Shown here piece after piece: positions 1 through 8,889 of a DNA stretch of 64,000 bases. This DNA comes from JBBRBB01 sp963830175 (GTDB taxonomy: Bacteria; Bacteroidota; Bacteroidia; Chitinophagales; Chitinophagaceae). The stretch lies in the NCBI GenBank assembly GCA_963830175.1, contig CAWHKV010000007.1, positions 372,001 through 436,000 of the forward strand, in the 5' to 3' direction. The translations under genes and the position numbers were made by a program. The notes under the pieces were generated by a model. It was not told the origin of the DNA, did no database searches, and was given only the letters and a program-made list of their open reading frames with translations. Numbering within the stretch: the stretch's first letter is position 1; each line of letters opens with the position of its first letter.

Positions 1-716
1 CGCACTCTCGAATATTTTTCAAACCCTGCGGTAGCCCAAATTTGTTTGTAGAAAGCAAACAGCTTTTCAAATTTTTCATTCAGTTTTTCGGCATTACCTA
101 ATTCAATTATCTGGTTGCCTAATACGGGAACTATTTCGTAGGTATGTTGCGGAGTAATGTTTACCTGTGCTACCTGCGCAAATAAAAAACTGTCTTGATT
201 TATGTGCGCAGCAATTGTAGTTATCTCTTCAAGCACCACACTATCAGGTTTTGACAAAATATTTTTGTTTGATGGAAAAGAGGTGAATACGGGAAGTCTT
301 GCAGCATAATTATCACTTACCGGTAAACGGTAAGATGTTTCGTCAATGTAAAACGAATTGCCCTGAACAGTGAAAACCCTGGCAACCGGCGTTCTTTCTG
401 TTATGGTTGCATAGAAAACCTGGTTGTTGTTTAAGAATAACTGAACATCTTTTATCCAGGGATTCTTATTAAGTGAATCTTCAATCTTCTGCAGATTTAA
501 AGGTTTAATAATACTTCCATTTTCAATGCCATTGTGCTTAAGCACCTGCATGATAACTTGCTCGCTGATAAACGGAGTATTGTAATGGCTTGTAATCTTT
601 ACCTGTACACCTGCACATACTTTTTCATCTTTCGCTTTCATGGCGGCAACAAGCAGCACTATGCTTCCTGTTCCCAACATGCTCCAGATAATAATATGTA
701 CAACTTTTTTTATCAT
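1..716 (-). CDS. ftsQ: Cell division protein FtsQ, 3' end missing
   Basis: Reading the minus strand from an ATG at 714-716 gives an uninterrupted frame to the window edge (238 codons, no stop). The product starts MIKKVVHIIIW, one N-terminal membrane anchor of about 20 residues, followed by a POTRA-like section (start of a strand at VQVKITSH, then NPWIKDVQ) and a beta-rich part with the TERTPVARV stretch typical of FtsQ/DivIB. FtsQ bridges early and late divisome proteins in the periplasm. It starts 20 bp after murC, as the last visible member of the dcw cluster; ftsA and ftsZ would be expected beyond the left edge. Bacteroidota FtsQ is poorly conserved, so the call rests on position plus architecture. 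Confidence 0.85.
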   Translation of the reverse strand, partial: MIKKVVHIIIWSMLGTGSIVLLVAAMKAKDEKVCAGVQVKITSHYNTPFISEQVIMQVLKHNGIENGSIIKPLNLQKIEDSLNKNPWIKDVQLFLNNNQVFYATITERTPVARVFTVQGNSFYIDETSYRLPVSDNYAARLPVFTSFPSNKNILSKPDSVVLEEITTIAAHINQDSFLFAQVAQVNITPQHTYEIVPVLGNQIIELGNAEKLNEKFEKLFAFYKQIWATAGFEKYSRV

Positions 717-736
717 GAACTTTTAAACCTTCGTTA

Positions 737-2131
737 TTAATTGTTATTTAAAATATTTTTAACCGGACCAACCAACGCATCAATATCTCCTGCCCCGCAC
801 ATTACCAGCAGTTCTGGTTTTTTTTCTCTCACCCAGTTTAAAAGCTGGTCTTTCTCTAAAACCTGTTTTCGGGGTAAGTGCATGTATTTCAGTATCATCT
901 CACTGTTAACACCATCCATTGGTAACTCACGTGCAGCATATATAGGTAGCAGCACTACCTCATCAGTCATATCGAGGCTTGCTGCAAATTCTATGGCCAG
1001 ATCTTTGGTTCTACTGTAAAGATGAGGCTGAAACACCACTGTACATTTTTTACCGGGAAACAAACTATGCACACCTGTGAATAACGCTTTAAGTTCTTCC
1101 GGGTGATGCGCGTAATCGTCAATTAAAACATGCTGAAATGCCGTTGCAGCAACATCTTCATTATTTTTTAGGGGATGTAAAATATATTCAAACCGGCGCT
1201 TAACGCCTTTAAAATCAGCTATTGCCATTTTTATTTTTTCATCTTCAATTTTTAAATGCCTGGCAACTGTAATTGCAGCCACTGAATTTTCGATATTGTG
1301 CAGCCCTCCCATAAATAATTCTACATTTTGCAGGCTCCAATTTTTTCCTACCACGTTAAACAGGTATCCGCCGTTTTGCACAGAAAGATTTGTGGTATAA
1401 ACATCTGCCTTTGCATTATTAAAACTGTAAGAGACAGGTGAACCATTTACAAATTCTGATGCCCGTTTCAATCCATACTTATACAATATGGTACCTCCAT
1501 CTTTAATACTATTCGCAAATTGCAAAAAGGCATTTTCCATTTCGGTTGCAGTACCATATATGTCAAGATGGTCAGGGTCCATGGAAGTAATAACTGCCAC
1601 ATTTGGTTTAAGCTTGAGGAATGAGCGATCATACTCATCTGCTTCTATAACACAAACATTATTATCGCTACCCCAGAAATTTGTTTCGTAATTAGCAGAT
1701 ATGCCTCCCAAAAAGGCATTGCACCCGTATCCTGAATGCCTTAAAATGTGCCCTATCATGGTACTTACAGTTGTTTTGCCATGTGTACCTCCCACACAAA
1801 TATTAAAGCTGTTTTCAGTTAACCATTGTAACACATCACTCCGTTTAACAACATTATATTTATTATTTCTGTACCAGGTTAATTGTTGGTGATTTGATTT
1901 AATAGCAGGGGTATAAACAACGACTTCAGCAGCCTTGTCAAGTTGCATAATGTTATCATCGTAATTAATATTTATTCCTGATTGCTGTAAACGCCTTGTT
2001 AAGGCTGTTTCGGTTTTATCGTAACCACTCACACTTACTCCATTATTATGGAAGTATCGCGCAAGCGCACTCATACCAATACCACCGATACCGATAAAAT
2101 AAATGCTTTGTATGTTTTTTATATCTTCCAT
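737..2131 (-). CDS. murC: UDP-N-acetylmuramate--L-alanine ligase
   Basis: Adds L-alanine to UDP-MurNAc with ATP, the first amino-acid step of peptidoglycan precursor synthesis, in the cytosol. The 464-residue product has the N-terminal Rossmann motif GIGGIGMSALA (about residues 14-24), the Mur ligase ATP loop GGTHGKTT (about 114-121), the central ligase core with DPDHLDIYG, and the C-terminal domain with DDYAHHPEE and QPHLYSRT. Length is normal for MurC. It lies 19 bp downstream of murG and 20 bp upstream of ftsQ on the same strand, so it is almost certainly cotranscribed with the dcw cluster. No missing key residues were seen. Confidence 0.97.
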   Translation of the reverse strand: MEDIKNIQSIYFIGIGGIGMSALARYFHNNGVSVSGYDKTETALTRRLQQSGININYDDNIMQLDKAAEVVVYTPAIKSNHQQLTWYRNNKYNVVKRSDVLQWLTENSFNICVGGTHGKTTVSTMIGHILRHSGYGCNAFLGGISANYETNFWGSDNNVCVIEADEYDRSFLKLKPNVAVITSMDPDHLDIYGTATEMENAFLQFANSIKDGGTILYKYGLKRASEFVNGSPVSYSFNNAKADVYTTNLSVQNGGYLFNVVGKNWSLQNVELFMGGLHNIENSVAAITVARHLKIEDEKIKMAIADFKGVKRRFEYILHPLKNNEDVAATAFQHVLIDDYAHHPEELKALFTGVHSLFPGKKCTVVFQPHLYSRTKDLAIEFAASLDMTDEVVLLPIYAARELPMDGVNSEMILKYMHLPRKQVLEKDQLLNWVREKKPELLVMCGAGDIDALVGPVKNILNNN

Positions 2132-2150
2132 TTTTAGCCGGTGTGCCGGC

Positions 2151-3243
2151 TTAATCTTTTATGTGTTTTAATATTTCTGATGCGATAATCTCATCGGCAT
2201 TTTTTACTGCGAATTGTTTTATGTTGTTCTTTAATTCGTTTTGTTTATCTGGGTCGTTTAACAAATCCGTTATCGTTTTAAATAATGTATTCATTACCTC
2301 GCTGTCTTTAACCATTAAAGCGGCATTTCTTTCAACGAGGTACCTGGCATTCATTGTTTGATGGTCTTCAGCTGCATGTGGAAATGGAATAAATACAACC
2401 GGTTTCTCAACCACACACAATTCTGAAACAGCCATAGCTCCCGCACGGGAAATAACCACATCTGCTGCTGCATATGCCTCATCCATATTATTGATGAATT
2501 GCCGCACACTTACATTTTTGTATGCTGCTGCTATTGAAGCAAATCTGCTTGCTTCTACATTTCCCGTTTGCCAAATTATTTGCACATTCATTTCATTAAA
2601 CTGCTGCAGGTGCGTTGCTACAAATTCATTAATGCTTTTTGCTCCTAAACTTCCACCCACAGAAAGAATTGTTTTAAAGTGAGGTTGCAAGTTAAAAGTT
2701 TGCAAGGCCAGCATTTTTTGTCACATTGCTCTGAACAATATTTTTACGCACCGGGTTGCCTGTAACCATAATTTTTTCTGCGGGAAAAAATAGCTCCATG
2801 CCCTGTGATGCGACAAAAATGGCAGTAGCGTTTTTGCCAAGAAACATGTTGCTTTTGCCTGCAAATGAATTACTCTCATGAATGAATGTTGGTATACCTT
2901 TTTGCTGTGCAACTTTTAAAACAGGGAAACTTGAATAACCACCCACCCCAACTACTGCATGTGGCTTAAATGAATTGATTATGTTTCTAACCTGCCAAAA
3001 GCTTTTCAGAAGCTTGTATGGCAAACCAATATTTTTTATCAAAGAACTTCTGTTGTACCCTGCTATTTCCAACCCTTTTATTTTATAACCTGCCTGTGGT
3101 ACTTTTTCCATTTCCATTTTACCTGTTGCCCCAACAAATAATAATTCGGCACCTGGCTGCAATTGCTTTATTGCATTTGCTATTGCAATTGCAGGAAAAA
3201 TGTGACCTCCTGTACCGCCCCCTGCTATAATTATCCTGGTCAT
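2151..3243 (-). CDS. murG: UDP-GlcNAc:lipid-I N-acetylglucosaminyltransferase MurG, one-base frameshift
   Basis: Transfers GlcNAc to lipid I at the inner face of the membrane, giving lipid II. The N-terminal half starts at ATG 3241-3243 (MTRIIIAGGGTGGHIFPA, the glycine-rich G loop of MurG); a longer in-frame start at 3303 would add 20 basic residues and is less likely. The C-terminal half carries SVGGSLGAKSINE and the donor-site segment SRAGAMAVSELC. The halves are in different frames. Removing one T from the T6 run at 2714-2719 (A6 on the coding strand) joins them into 363 residues, the normal MurG length. The gene is essential, so this is likely a sequencing or assembly error; transcriptional slippage on A6 is an alternative. 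Confidence 0.9.
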
Positions 3244-3339
3244 TTTTTTCTTTTTCGACCTTCGCTGCTTTTTAAACAAGTGTACAAGTGTGCGACGCAA
3301 CAAAAGCCTTATTATTTTTCTACAGCCGGTTACATACTT

Positions 3340-4620
3340 TTATGCAACCGCAACAGTTTTATTTTCTTCTTCAGTCTTTTCAATTACCTCATTTCCTTCC
3401 ATTTGTTCCAGGTTTCTTGCAACACTTAAGATGATACCAATTGCAGCGCATGTAAACAAGAACGAACTTCCGCCCATACTTATTAGTGGCAGCGTTACAC
3501 CCGTTACAGGTATTAAGTTTACATTAACTGCCATGTTTGCAACAGCTTGAATAACGAGTGTAAAACTTAATGCAAGTGCTAAAAATGCACCGAATGCATA
3601 TGGACATCGTTTGAAAATTCTTATACACCTGAAAAGAAAAATGAGGTACATGAAAATTACAAACATGCCGCCCATTAAACCATACTCTTCTATAATGATT
3701 GCATAAATGGAATCGTTGTATGCCTGTGGTAAAAAGTTTCGCTGGCGGCTGTTTCCCGGACCTAATCCAAAAAATCCGCCATTGGCAATGGCAATATTTG
3801 CCTGCTGTACCTGGTATGGCACCTCTAATTCGGAGGGATGCAAAAATTGTTGCACCCTGCTAACCCAGGTATCGAAACGACCAACACTGCTTAATGATTC
3901 AGAAACTTTAGGAGTTGCTTCTTTTTTATCTGTGGCTAGCGCTATGCTTACAATGATGATGACAGGTATTGCAGCGAGTGCAATTACACCCAAAATATAT
4001 TTAACTTTTATTCGCCCGATAAACATGAGCAATAACGATGTAGCACCTACCAATGCTGCATTTGAAAGGTTTGCTGGAAATATTAATAAACAAGTAATTA
4101 TTACAGGAGTTATAACAGGCAGAAAACCTTTTTTAAAATCTTTTATGTTGTTTTGTTTCTTGCTTAATAACCTGGACACATACATGAACAATGCAAGCTT
4201 TGCAAAATCACTTGTTTGAATGGTCATGTTTATTACAGGAAGTTTTATCCACCTGCTTGCATCATTCACCTCTACACCGAAGTATAAAGTGTACAATAAT
4301 AATGGAACAGAAATCAGGTATAGTATTACAGATATGCGGGAATACAAAGTATAATTAACGCGGTGCATAAAATAAATGATAAGCATTCCGATTATTATAA
4401 AAGAGAATTGTTTGAAGAGATATACTTCGGTATTGCCTTTATAATATTTATATGCCAGTGAACCTGTAGCACTATACACAACCAACAGCGAAGTAATGGC
4501 CAATAAAACCACAATAGACCATATATAGCTATCGCCCCTTGTTCTCTTTAACAGGTTTTCTTTGTTAAGAGAAGCGAATGAAATGTCTTTTATATTTCTT
4601 ATAGATTCGTTCATTATCAT
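3340..4620 (-). CDS. ftsW: Septal peptidoglycan polymerase FtsW (SEDS family)
   Basis: A polytopic SEDS-family protein of 426 residues that polymerises lipid II at the septum together with the transpeptidase FtsI. Many hydrophobic segments are visible (for example WSIVVLLAITSLLVVYSATG and FTLVIQAVANMAVNVNLIPVTG), along with family motifs GPGNSRQRNFLPQAYNDSIYAIIIEE around residue 280 and the C-terminal PVTGVTLPLISMGGSSF signature. The C-terminal tail is acidic and polar. It sits 15 bp after murD and 96 bp before murG in the dcw cluster, the position typical of ftsW rather than rodA. Confidence 0.96.
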   Translation of the reverse strand: MIMNESIRNIKDISFASLNKENLLKRTRGDSYIWSIVVLLAITSLLVVYSATGSLAYKYYKGNTEVYLFKQFSFIIIGMLIIYFMHRVNYTLYSRISVILYLISVPLLLYTLYFGVEVNDASRWIKLPVINMTIQTSDFAKLALFMYVSRLLSKKQNNIKDFKKGFLPVITPVIITCLLIFPANLSNAALVGATSLLLMFIGRIKVKYILGVIALAAIPVIIIVSIALATDKKEATPKVSESLSSVGRFDTWVSRVQQFLHPSELEVPYQVQQANIAIANGGFFGLGPGNSRQRNFLPQAYNDSIYAIIIEEYGLMGGMFVIFMYLIFLFRCIRIFKRCPYAFGAFLALALSFTLVIQAVANMAVNVNLIPVTGVTLPLISMGGSSFLFTCAAIGIILSVARNLEQMEGNEVIEKTEEENKTVAVA

Positions 4621-4635
4621 TTAAGCATACTAATA

Positions 4636-6027
4636 TTAAAGATCCTTAACAGCACTTTTAAACTGGTTGCCACGATCTTCATAATTCTTGAAAAGATCGA
4701 AACTTGAACAAGCAGGACTTAATAAAACAACATCTCCTTTATTAGCCAGCCTGAAAGAAAGTTCAACTGCCTGCTTTGCACTATTTGTATCTGCTATTAC
4801 CGGAACTTTCTTACTAAATGCCTTATGTATTTTTTCGTTATGAACACCCATACAAACAATCGCCTTTACTTTTTCTTTTACCAGGTCTTCTATTAATTCG
4901 TAATTGTTGCCTTTGTCAATTCCGCCGAGAATTAATATGGTTGGTTTATCAATGCTTTCCAATGCATACCAGGTGCTGTTAACATTGGTCGCCTTACTAT
5001 CATTGATAAATTCAATACCTCTTATGTTTGCCACATGCTCCATTCTGTGTTCAAGGCTTTGAAAGGTTGTGACTGCTTCGCGGATCTTTTCTTTTCTTAA
5101 TCCCAGTATGGTACCTACAAGACTTGCAGCCATTGTATTGTACCTGTTATGTTTTCCTTTAAGCACAAAGTCGTAGATGCTCATACTTACTCTTTCGTTG
5201 CGAAAGCTGATCATCATGTTGTTGTTAGTGATGTAAGCACCTTGAGGGAGGTCACGGTTCATAGAAAATGGTATTAGGTTAGTTTTGGAATTGATTTTAT
5301 TTAAATTGTTTGTGATCACTTCATCATCTGCACAATAGATGAAGTAATCGGAAAGCGTTTGGTTATTAGTAATTCTGAATTTGCTGTTTATATAATTTTC
5401 AAATTTGTATTCATACCTGTCAAGGTGATCTTCGGTAATGTTGAGTAAAACCGAAATGTCTGCCTTAAAATCTTTTATATCATCTAACTGAAAAGAACTG
5501 ATCTCAGTTATGTAATATTCTTTAGGTGCCATTGCAACCTGCCTCGCAAAGGAGTAACCTATATTACCTACCATTGCACAATCAAGACCTGCATTATTAC
5601 ACATATAATAAGTGAACGCAGTTGTTGTGGTTTTGCCATTACTACCCGTAATGCCCACAATCTTGCTGCTTCCTTTATAACGGTATGCCAGTTCAATCTC
5701 ACTGATAACAGGAATATTTTCACTCCTTATCAATTGCATCATCTCATTTTTTTCAGGTATTCCCGGGCTTTTAACCACTTCACTGGCAGAGAGAATTTTT
5801 TCTTTTGTATGCATGCGCTCTTCAAAGGGAATAGCCGCATTCATTAATTCATTTTTATACTTTTCAGCAATTATGCCTGCATCGCTAACAAATACATTGT
5901 AGCCATTTTGCTTTGCAAGCAAGGCGGCACCCACTCCACTTTCGCCGGCACCAAGCACACATAAACTGCCCGCACCTTTTGATGAGGGCGATGAGTTAAT
6001 GTTCAATATGTGCTTATTATTATTCAT
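4636..6027 (-). CDS. murD: UDP-N-acetylmuramoyl-L-alanine--D-glutamate ligase
   Basis: Adds D-glutamate to UDP-MurNAc-Ala in the cytosol. The chosen ATG (6025-6027) gives 463 residues starting MNNNKHILN; an in-frame start at 6093 would overlap mraY by 58 bp and prepend 22 residues with no family likeness. Visible motifs are the N-terminal Rossmann glycine loop LGAGESGVGAA, the ATP loop GITGSNGKTTTT, LNITEDHLDRY in the central domain, and GGIDKGNNYE and SPACSSFDLFKNYEDRG in the C-terminal domain. With the chosen start the spacer to mraY is 8 bp, consistent with tight operon packing. Confidence 0.96.
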   Translation of the reverse strand: MNNNKHILNINSSPSSKGAGSLCVLGAGESGVGAALLAKQNGYNVFVSDAGIIAEKYKNELMNAAIPFEERMHTKEKILSASEVVKSPGIPEKNEMMQLIRSENIPVISEIELAYRYKGSSKIVGITGSNGKTTTTAFTYYMCNNAGLDCAMVGNIGYSFARQVAMAPKEYYITEISSFQLDDIKDFKADISVLLNITEDHLDRYEYKFENYINSKFRITNNQTLSDYFIYCADDEVITNNLNKINSKTNLIPFSMNRDLPQGAYITNNNMMISFRNERVSMSIYDFVLKGKHNRYNTMAASLVGTILGLRKEKIREAVTTFQSLEHRMEHVANIRGIEFINDSKATNVNSTWYALESIDKPTILILGGIDKGNNYELIEDLVKEKVKAIVCMGVHNEKIHKAFSKKVPVIADTNSAKQAVELSFRLANKGDVVLLSPACSSFDLFKNYEDRGNQFKSAVKDL

Positions 6028-6035
6028 TAATTGCT

Positions 6036-7352
6036 TTACCTGATCTTTAATGTTACTATTGAAAAAACAACGCATAGAATAGTCAATATCCAAAAACGCA
6101 CTGCTATTTTATTTTCGTGATAACCCTTTTTTTGGTAATGATGATGCAATGGACTCATTAAGAAAACTCTTCGCCCTTCTCCATACTTTCGTTTTGTGTA
6201 TTTGAAATACGACACCTGGATAATTACACTTAAATTCTCTACAAAGAAGATGGCACAAAAAATGGGAATGAGCAGTTCTTTGCGAACAATAATGGCAAGA
6301 GATGCAATGATCCCACCCAGTGCAAGGCTACCGGTATCGCCCATGAAAACCTGTGCGGGATACACGTTATACCAAAGAAACCCTATGCACCCCCCAACAA
6401 ATGCGCTTATAAATACAGCCAGTTCGCTTAGGTTAGGTATATACATTATGTTTAAGTACTCCGCTATTTTAAAATTGCCGCTTACATAAATGAAAATGCC
6501 TAAACCTGAACCAATTATTGCACAAATACCCGCGGCTAAACCATCTAATCCGTCTGTTATGTTAGAACCATTGGATACCGCGGTAACAATAAATGTTACA
6601 ATGAGTATGTATAAAATCCAGGTGAACCTTTCGGCGCCGGGACCAATCCAACTGATTAACCGGCTGTAATTAAATTCATGACCTTTTACAAAAGGTATGG
6701 TTGTAATGGGTGTTTTAACCTGCGCAAAGCGATGCTTTTGTCCATCAATTTCACGTGTAATGATGTTTGAATCTTTAGCCTGTTTCTCACCCATTGCAAA
6801 TTCTGTTAAGGCAGTACCTGAGCCTATCACTTCCCTCTCAACTGTAACAGAACTATTGAAATAAAGTGTAACGCCAATGATAATTCCCAGGCCGACCTGC
6901 CCAATTAATTTAGTTATGCCTGCCAACCCATGGCTGTCCATTTTTTTATAATTTTCACCGCGCTCTTTGGCATCTTTTCTTGCCTTCAATTTCAGGTAAT
7001 CATCAACAAACCCTATGATGCCGAGCCAAACCGTGCAAAGAATCATTAACCATATGTAAACAGTTTTTATATCCGCCAGTAAAATGGTTGGGATAAGTAT
7101 TGATAACAGTATAATTACACCACCCATAGTTGGTGTACCCTTTTTCTGTTCCTCTCCAGACAATCCCAGGTCGCGAACAGTTTCACCAATTTGCCTGCGC
7201 TTTAAAAAATTAATCAGGCTTCGTCCGTAAATGGTCGCGATAAATAATGATAGTAACATGGCCATGGCAGCCCTGAATGAAATAAATTCAAACAGGCGCG
7301 CGCCACTAACGTTGTAGTGATCATCAAGCCATTTAAAAATGTAATACAACAT
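6036..7352 (-). CDS. mraY: Phospho-N-acetylmuramoyl-pentapeptide-transferase
   Basis: Makes lipid I by moving phospho-MurNAc-pentapeptide from UDP to undecaprenyl phosphate in the inner membrane. The 438-residue product is polytopic, with the catalytic NITDGLDGLAAG motif (about 265-276), FMGDTGSLALGG (about 335-346) and the histidine motif SPLHHHYQKKGYHE (about 400-413). It is longer than proteobacterial MraY (about 360) because of a polar insertion at roughly residues 170-230, an extension I associate with Bacteroidota MraY. It lies 15 bp after murE and 8 bp before murD. Confidence 0.97.
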   Translation of the reverse strand: MLYYIFKWLDDHYNVSGARLFEFISFRAAMAMLLSLFIATIYGRSLINFLKRRQIGETVRDLGLSGEEQKKGTPTMGGVIILLSILIPTILLADIKTVYIWLMILCTVWLGIIGFVDDYLKLKARKDAKERGENYKKMDSHGLAGITKLIGQVGLGIIIGVTLYFNSSVTVEREVIGSGTALTEFAMGEKQAKDSNIITREIDGQKHRFAQVKTPITTIPFVKGHEFNYSRLISWIGPGAERFTWILYILIVTFIVTAVSNGSNITDGLDGLAAGICAIIGSGLGIFIYVSGNFKIAEYLNIMYIPNLSELAVFISAFVGGCIGFLWYNVYPAQVFMGDTGSLALGGIIASLAIIVRKELLIPIFCAIFFVENLSVIIQVSYFKYTKRKYGEGRRVFLMSPLHHHYQKKGYHENKIAVRFWILTILCVVFSIVTLKIR

Positions 7353-7367
7353 TTTACGTTACAATTA

Positions 7368-8831
7368 TTATTTACCTAACAACAAAAACATTTCTTTTAA
7401 AACTTCTTTATCGTCGAAGGGGTATTTAACTCCTTTAATTTCCTGGTACTTCTCATGCCCTTTACCTGCGACCAATATGATATCTTCTTTATTCGCATAA
7501 TTAATTGCCATCTTTATTGCTTCCTTTCTTTCGGTTATTGCAATTGTTTTTCTTCTTCCTGAAGAATTTAACCCTGACTGCATTTCGGCAATGATTTCAT
7601 TTGGTTCCTCATTGCGGGGGTTATCGCTGGTAAGAATTAATTTGGTGCTGTGTTCGGCTGCAACCTGCGCCATTACAGGCCTTTTTTGCCTGTCGCGGTC
7701 ACCGCCACATCCTACCACTGTAATTACCTGCTCGTGCCCACGCCGCAATTTTTTTATAGTTGAAAGCACATTTTCCAACGCATCCGGAGTATGTGCATAA
7801 TCAATAATGCCTATAATTTTGTTGTTGCTTACTATATATTCAAACCTGCCTTCTGCACCTGATAAAAGGCTTAGCAACCTTAGCACTTCTTCACTTTGCT
7901 CACCCAGGCAAATGGCTGTACCGTACGCAGCTAAAAGATTATAGGCGTTGAACTCACCGATCATTCTGCAATGAACTTCTGTTTCATTTATTTGCATAAC
8001 CAAACCCAGTAAAGTATTCTCTATGATCTTTCCTTTATAATCTGCGGGTTGCTTTAGACTGTAGTAAAATTTTCGTGCATGGGTATTTTGCAGCATTACT
8101 ACGCCACGCTTATCATCCAGATTTGATAAGGCAAATGAATCGCCAGGTAGCTTATCAAAAAAAGATTTTTTAACCCTGATGTATTCATCAAAGGTTTTAT
8201 GATAATCGAGATGATCGTGTGTAATGTTGCTAAATACCCCCCCTGAAAAATGCAAACCTGTTATGCGGTGCTGGTGAATGGCATGGCTGCTGCATTCCAT
8301 AAAAACATATGTGCAATTACTTTCTACCATTTCATACAATAATGCATTCAGTTTAACTGCATCGGGTGTGGTATATTCAGATGGCAATACTTTACTCCCA
8401 ACATGGTTTTGAACTGTACTAATAAGACCACATGTATACCCTAATGATGTAAATAATTTATATAGTAAGGTTGCAATAGTTGTTTTACCATTTGTGCCGG
8501 TTATGCCGACTAATTTGGTTTTGTTAGAGGGCTCATCATAAAAATTATGGGCCATATACGCTACTGCTTCGTGAGAGTCTGAAACCTGTATGTATGTTAC
8601 TTCATCTGAAAGTATCTGTGGAAGTGTTTCACAAACAATGGCGGCAGCTTTCTTTTCAACAGAACGTTGGATGAACATATGCCCGTCTTGCTGTAACCCG
8701 CGTAGAGCAACAAACACAGCGCCCTCTGTGATCTTTCTTGAGTCTATATGAATAGCTTTAACAGGTATGTTCACATTTCCTTTTACGGAAACCAGGCGTA
8801 CCTTATATAACACATCCTGTAGCGTCTTCAT
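7368..8831 (-). CDS. murE: UDP-MurNAc-L-Ala-D-Glu--meso-diaminopimelate ligase
   Basis: Adds the third residue of the stem peptide. The 487-residue product shows IDSRKITEGAVFVALRG near the N-terminus, the ATP loop GITGTNGKTT (about 109-118), the SSHAIHQHR segment and the SDNPRNEEP motif (about 403-411). The DNPR signature is known to mark meso-diaminopimelate specificity rather than lysine, so this organism probably has A1-gamma peptidoglycan. It is 58 bp after ftsI and 15 bp before mraY in the operon. Confidence 0.97.
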   Translation of the reverse strand: MKTLQDVLYKVRLVSVKGNVNIPVKAIHIDSRKITEGAVFVALRGLQQDGHMFIQRSVEKKAAAIVCETLPQILSDEVTYIQVSDSHEAVAYMAHNFYDEPSNKTKLVGITGTNGKTTIATLLYKLFTSLGYTCGLISTVQNHVGSKVLPSEYTTPDAVKLNALLYEMVESNCTYVFMECSSHAIHQHRITGLHFSGGVFSNITHDHLDYHKTFDEYIRVKKSFFDKLPGDSFALSNLDDKRGVVMLQNTHARKFYYSLKQPADYKGKIIENTLLGLVMQINETEVHCRMIGEFNAYNLLAAYGTAICLGEQSEEVLRLLSLLSGAEGRFEYIVSNNKIIGIIDYAHTPDALENVLSTIKKLRRGHEQVITVVGCGGDRDRQKRPVMAQVAAEHSTKLILTSDNPRNEEPNEIIAEMQSGLNSSGRRKTIAITERKEAIKMAINYANKEDIILVAGKGHEKYQEIKGVKYPFDDKEVLKEMFLLLGK

Positions 8832-8889
8832 TTTTTTAAGCCAGGTAATAACCTGTTTTTATGAGATATAATTTGCGGCTTGCCGCGAT

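Noticed and set aside
2692..2720. Programmed -1 ribosomal frameshifting in murG
   Set aside because: The required shift is +1 (skip one base), and no heptameric slippery site with a downstream pseudoknot was seen; a sequence error or transcriptional slippage fits better.
3707..4219. 170-codon plus-strand frame opposite ftsW
   Set aside because: Antisense shadow of a well-supported gene with membrane-segment codon bias.
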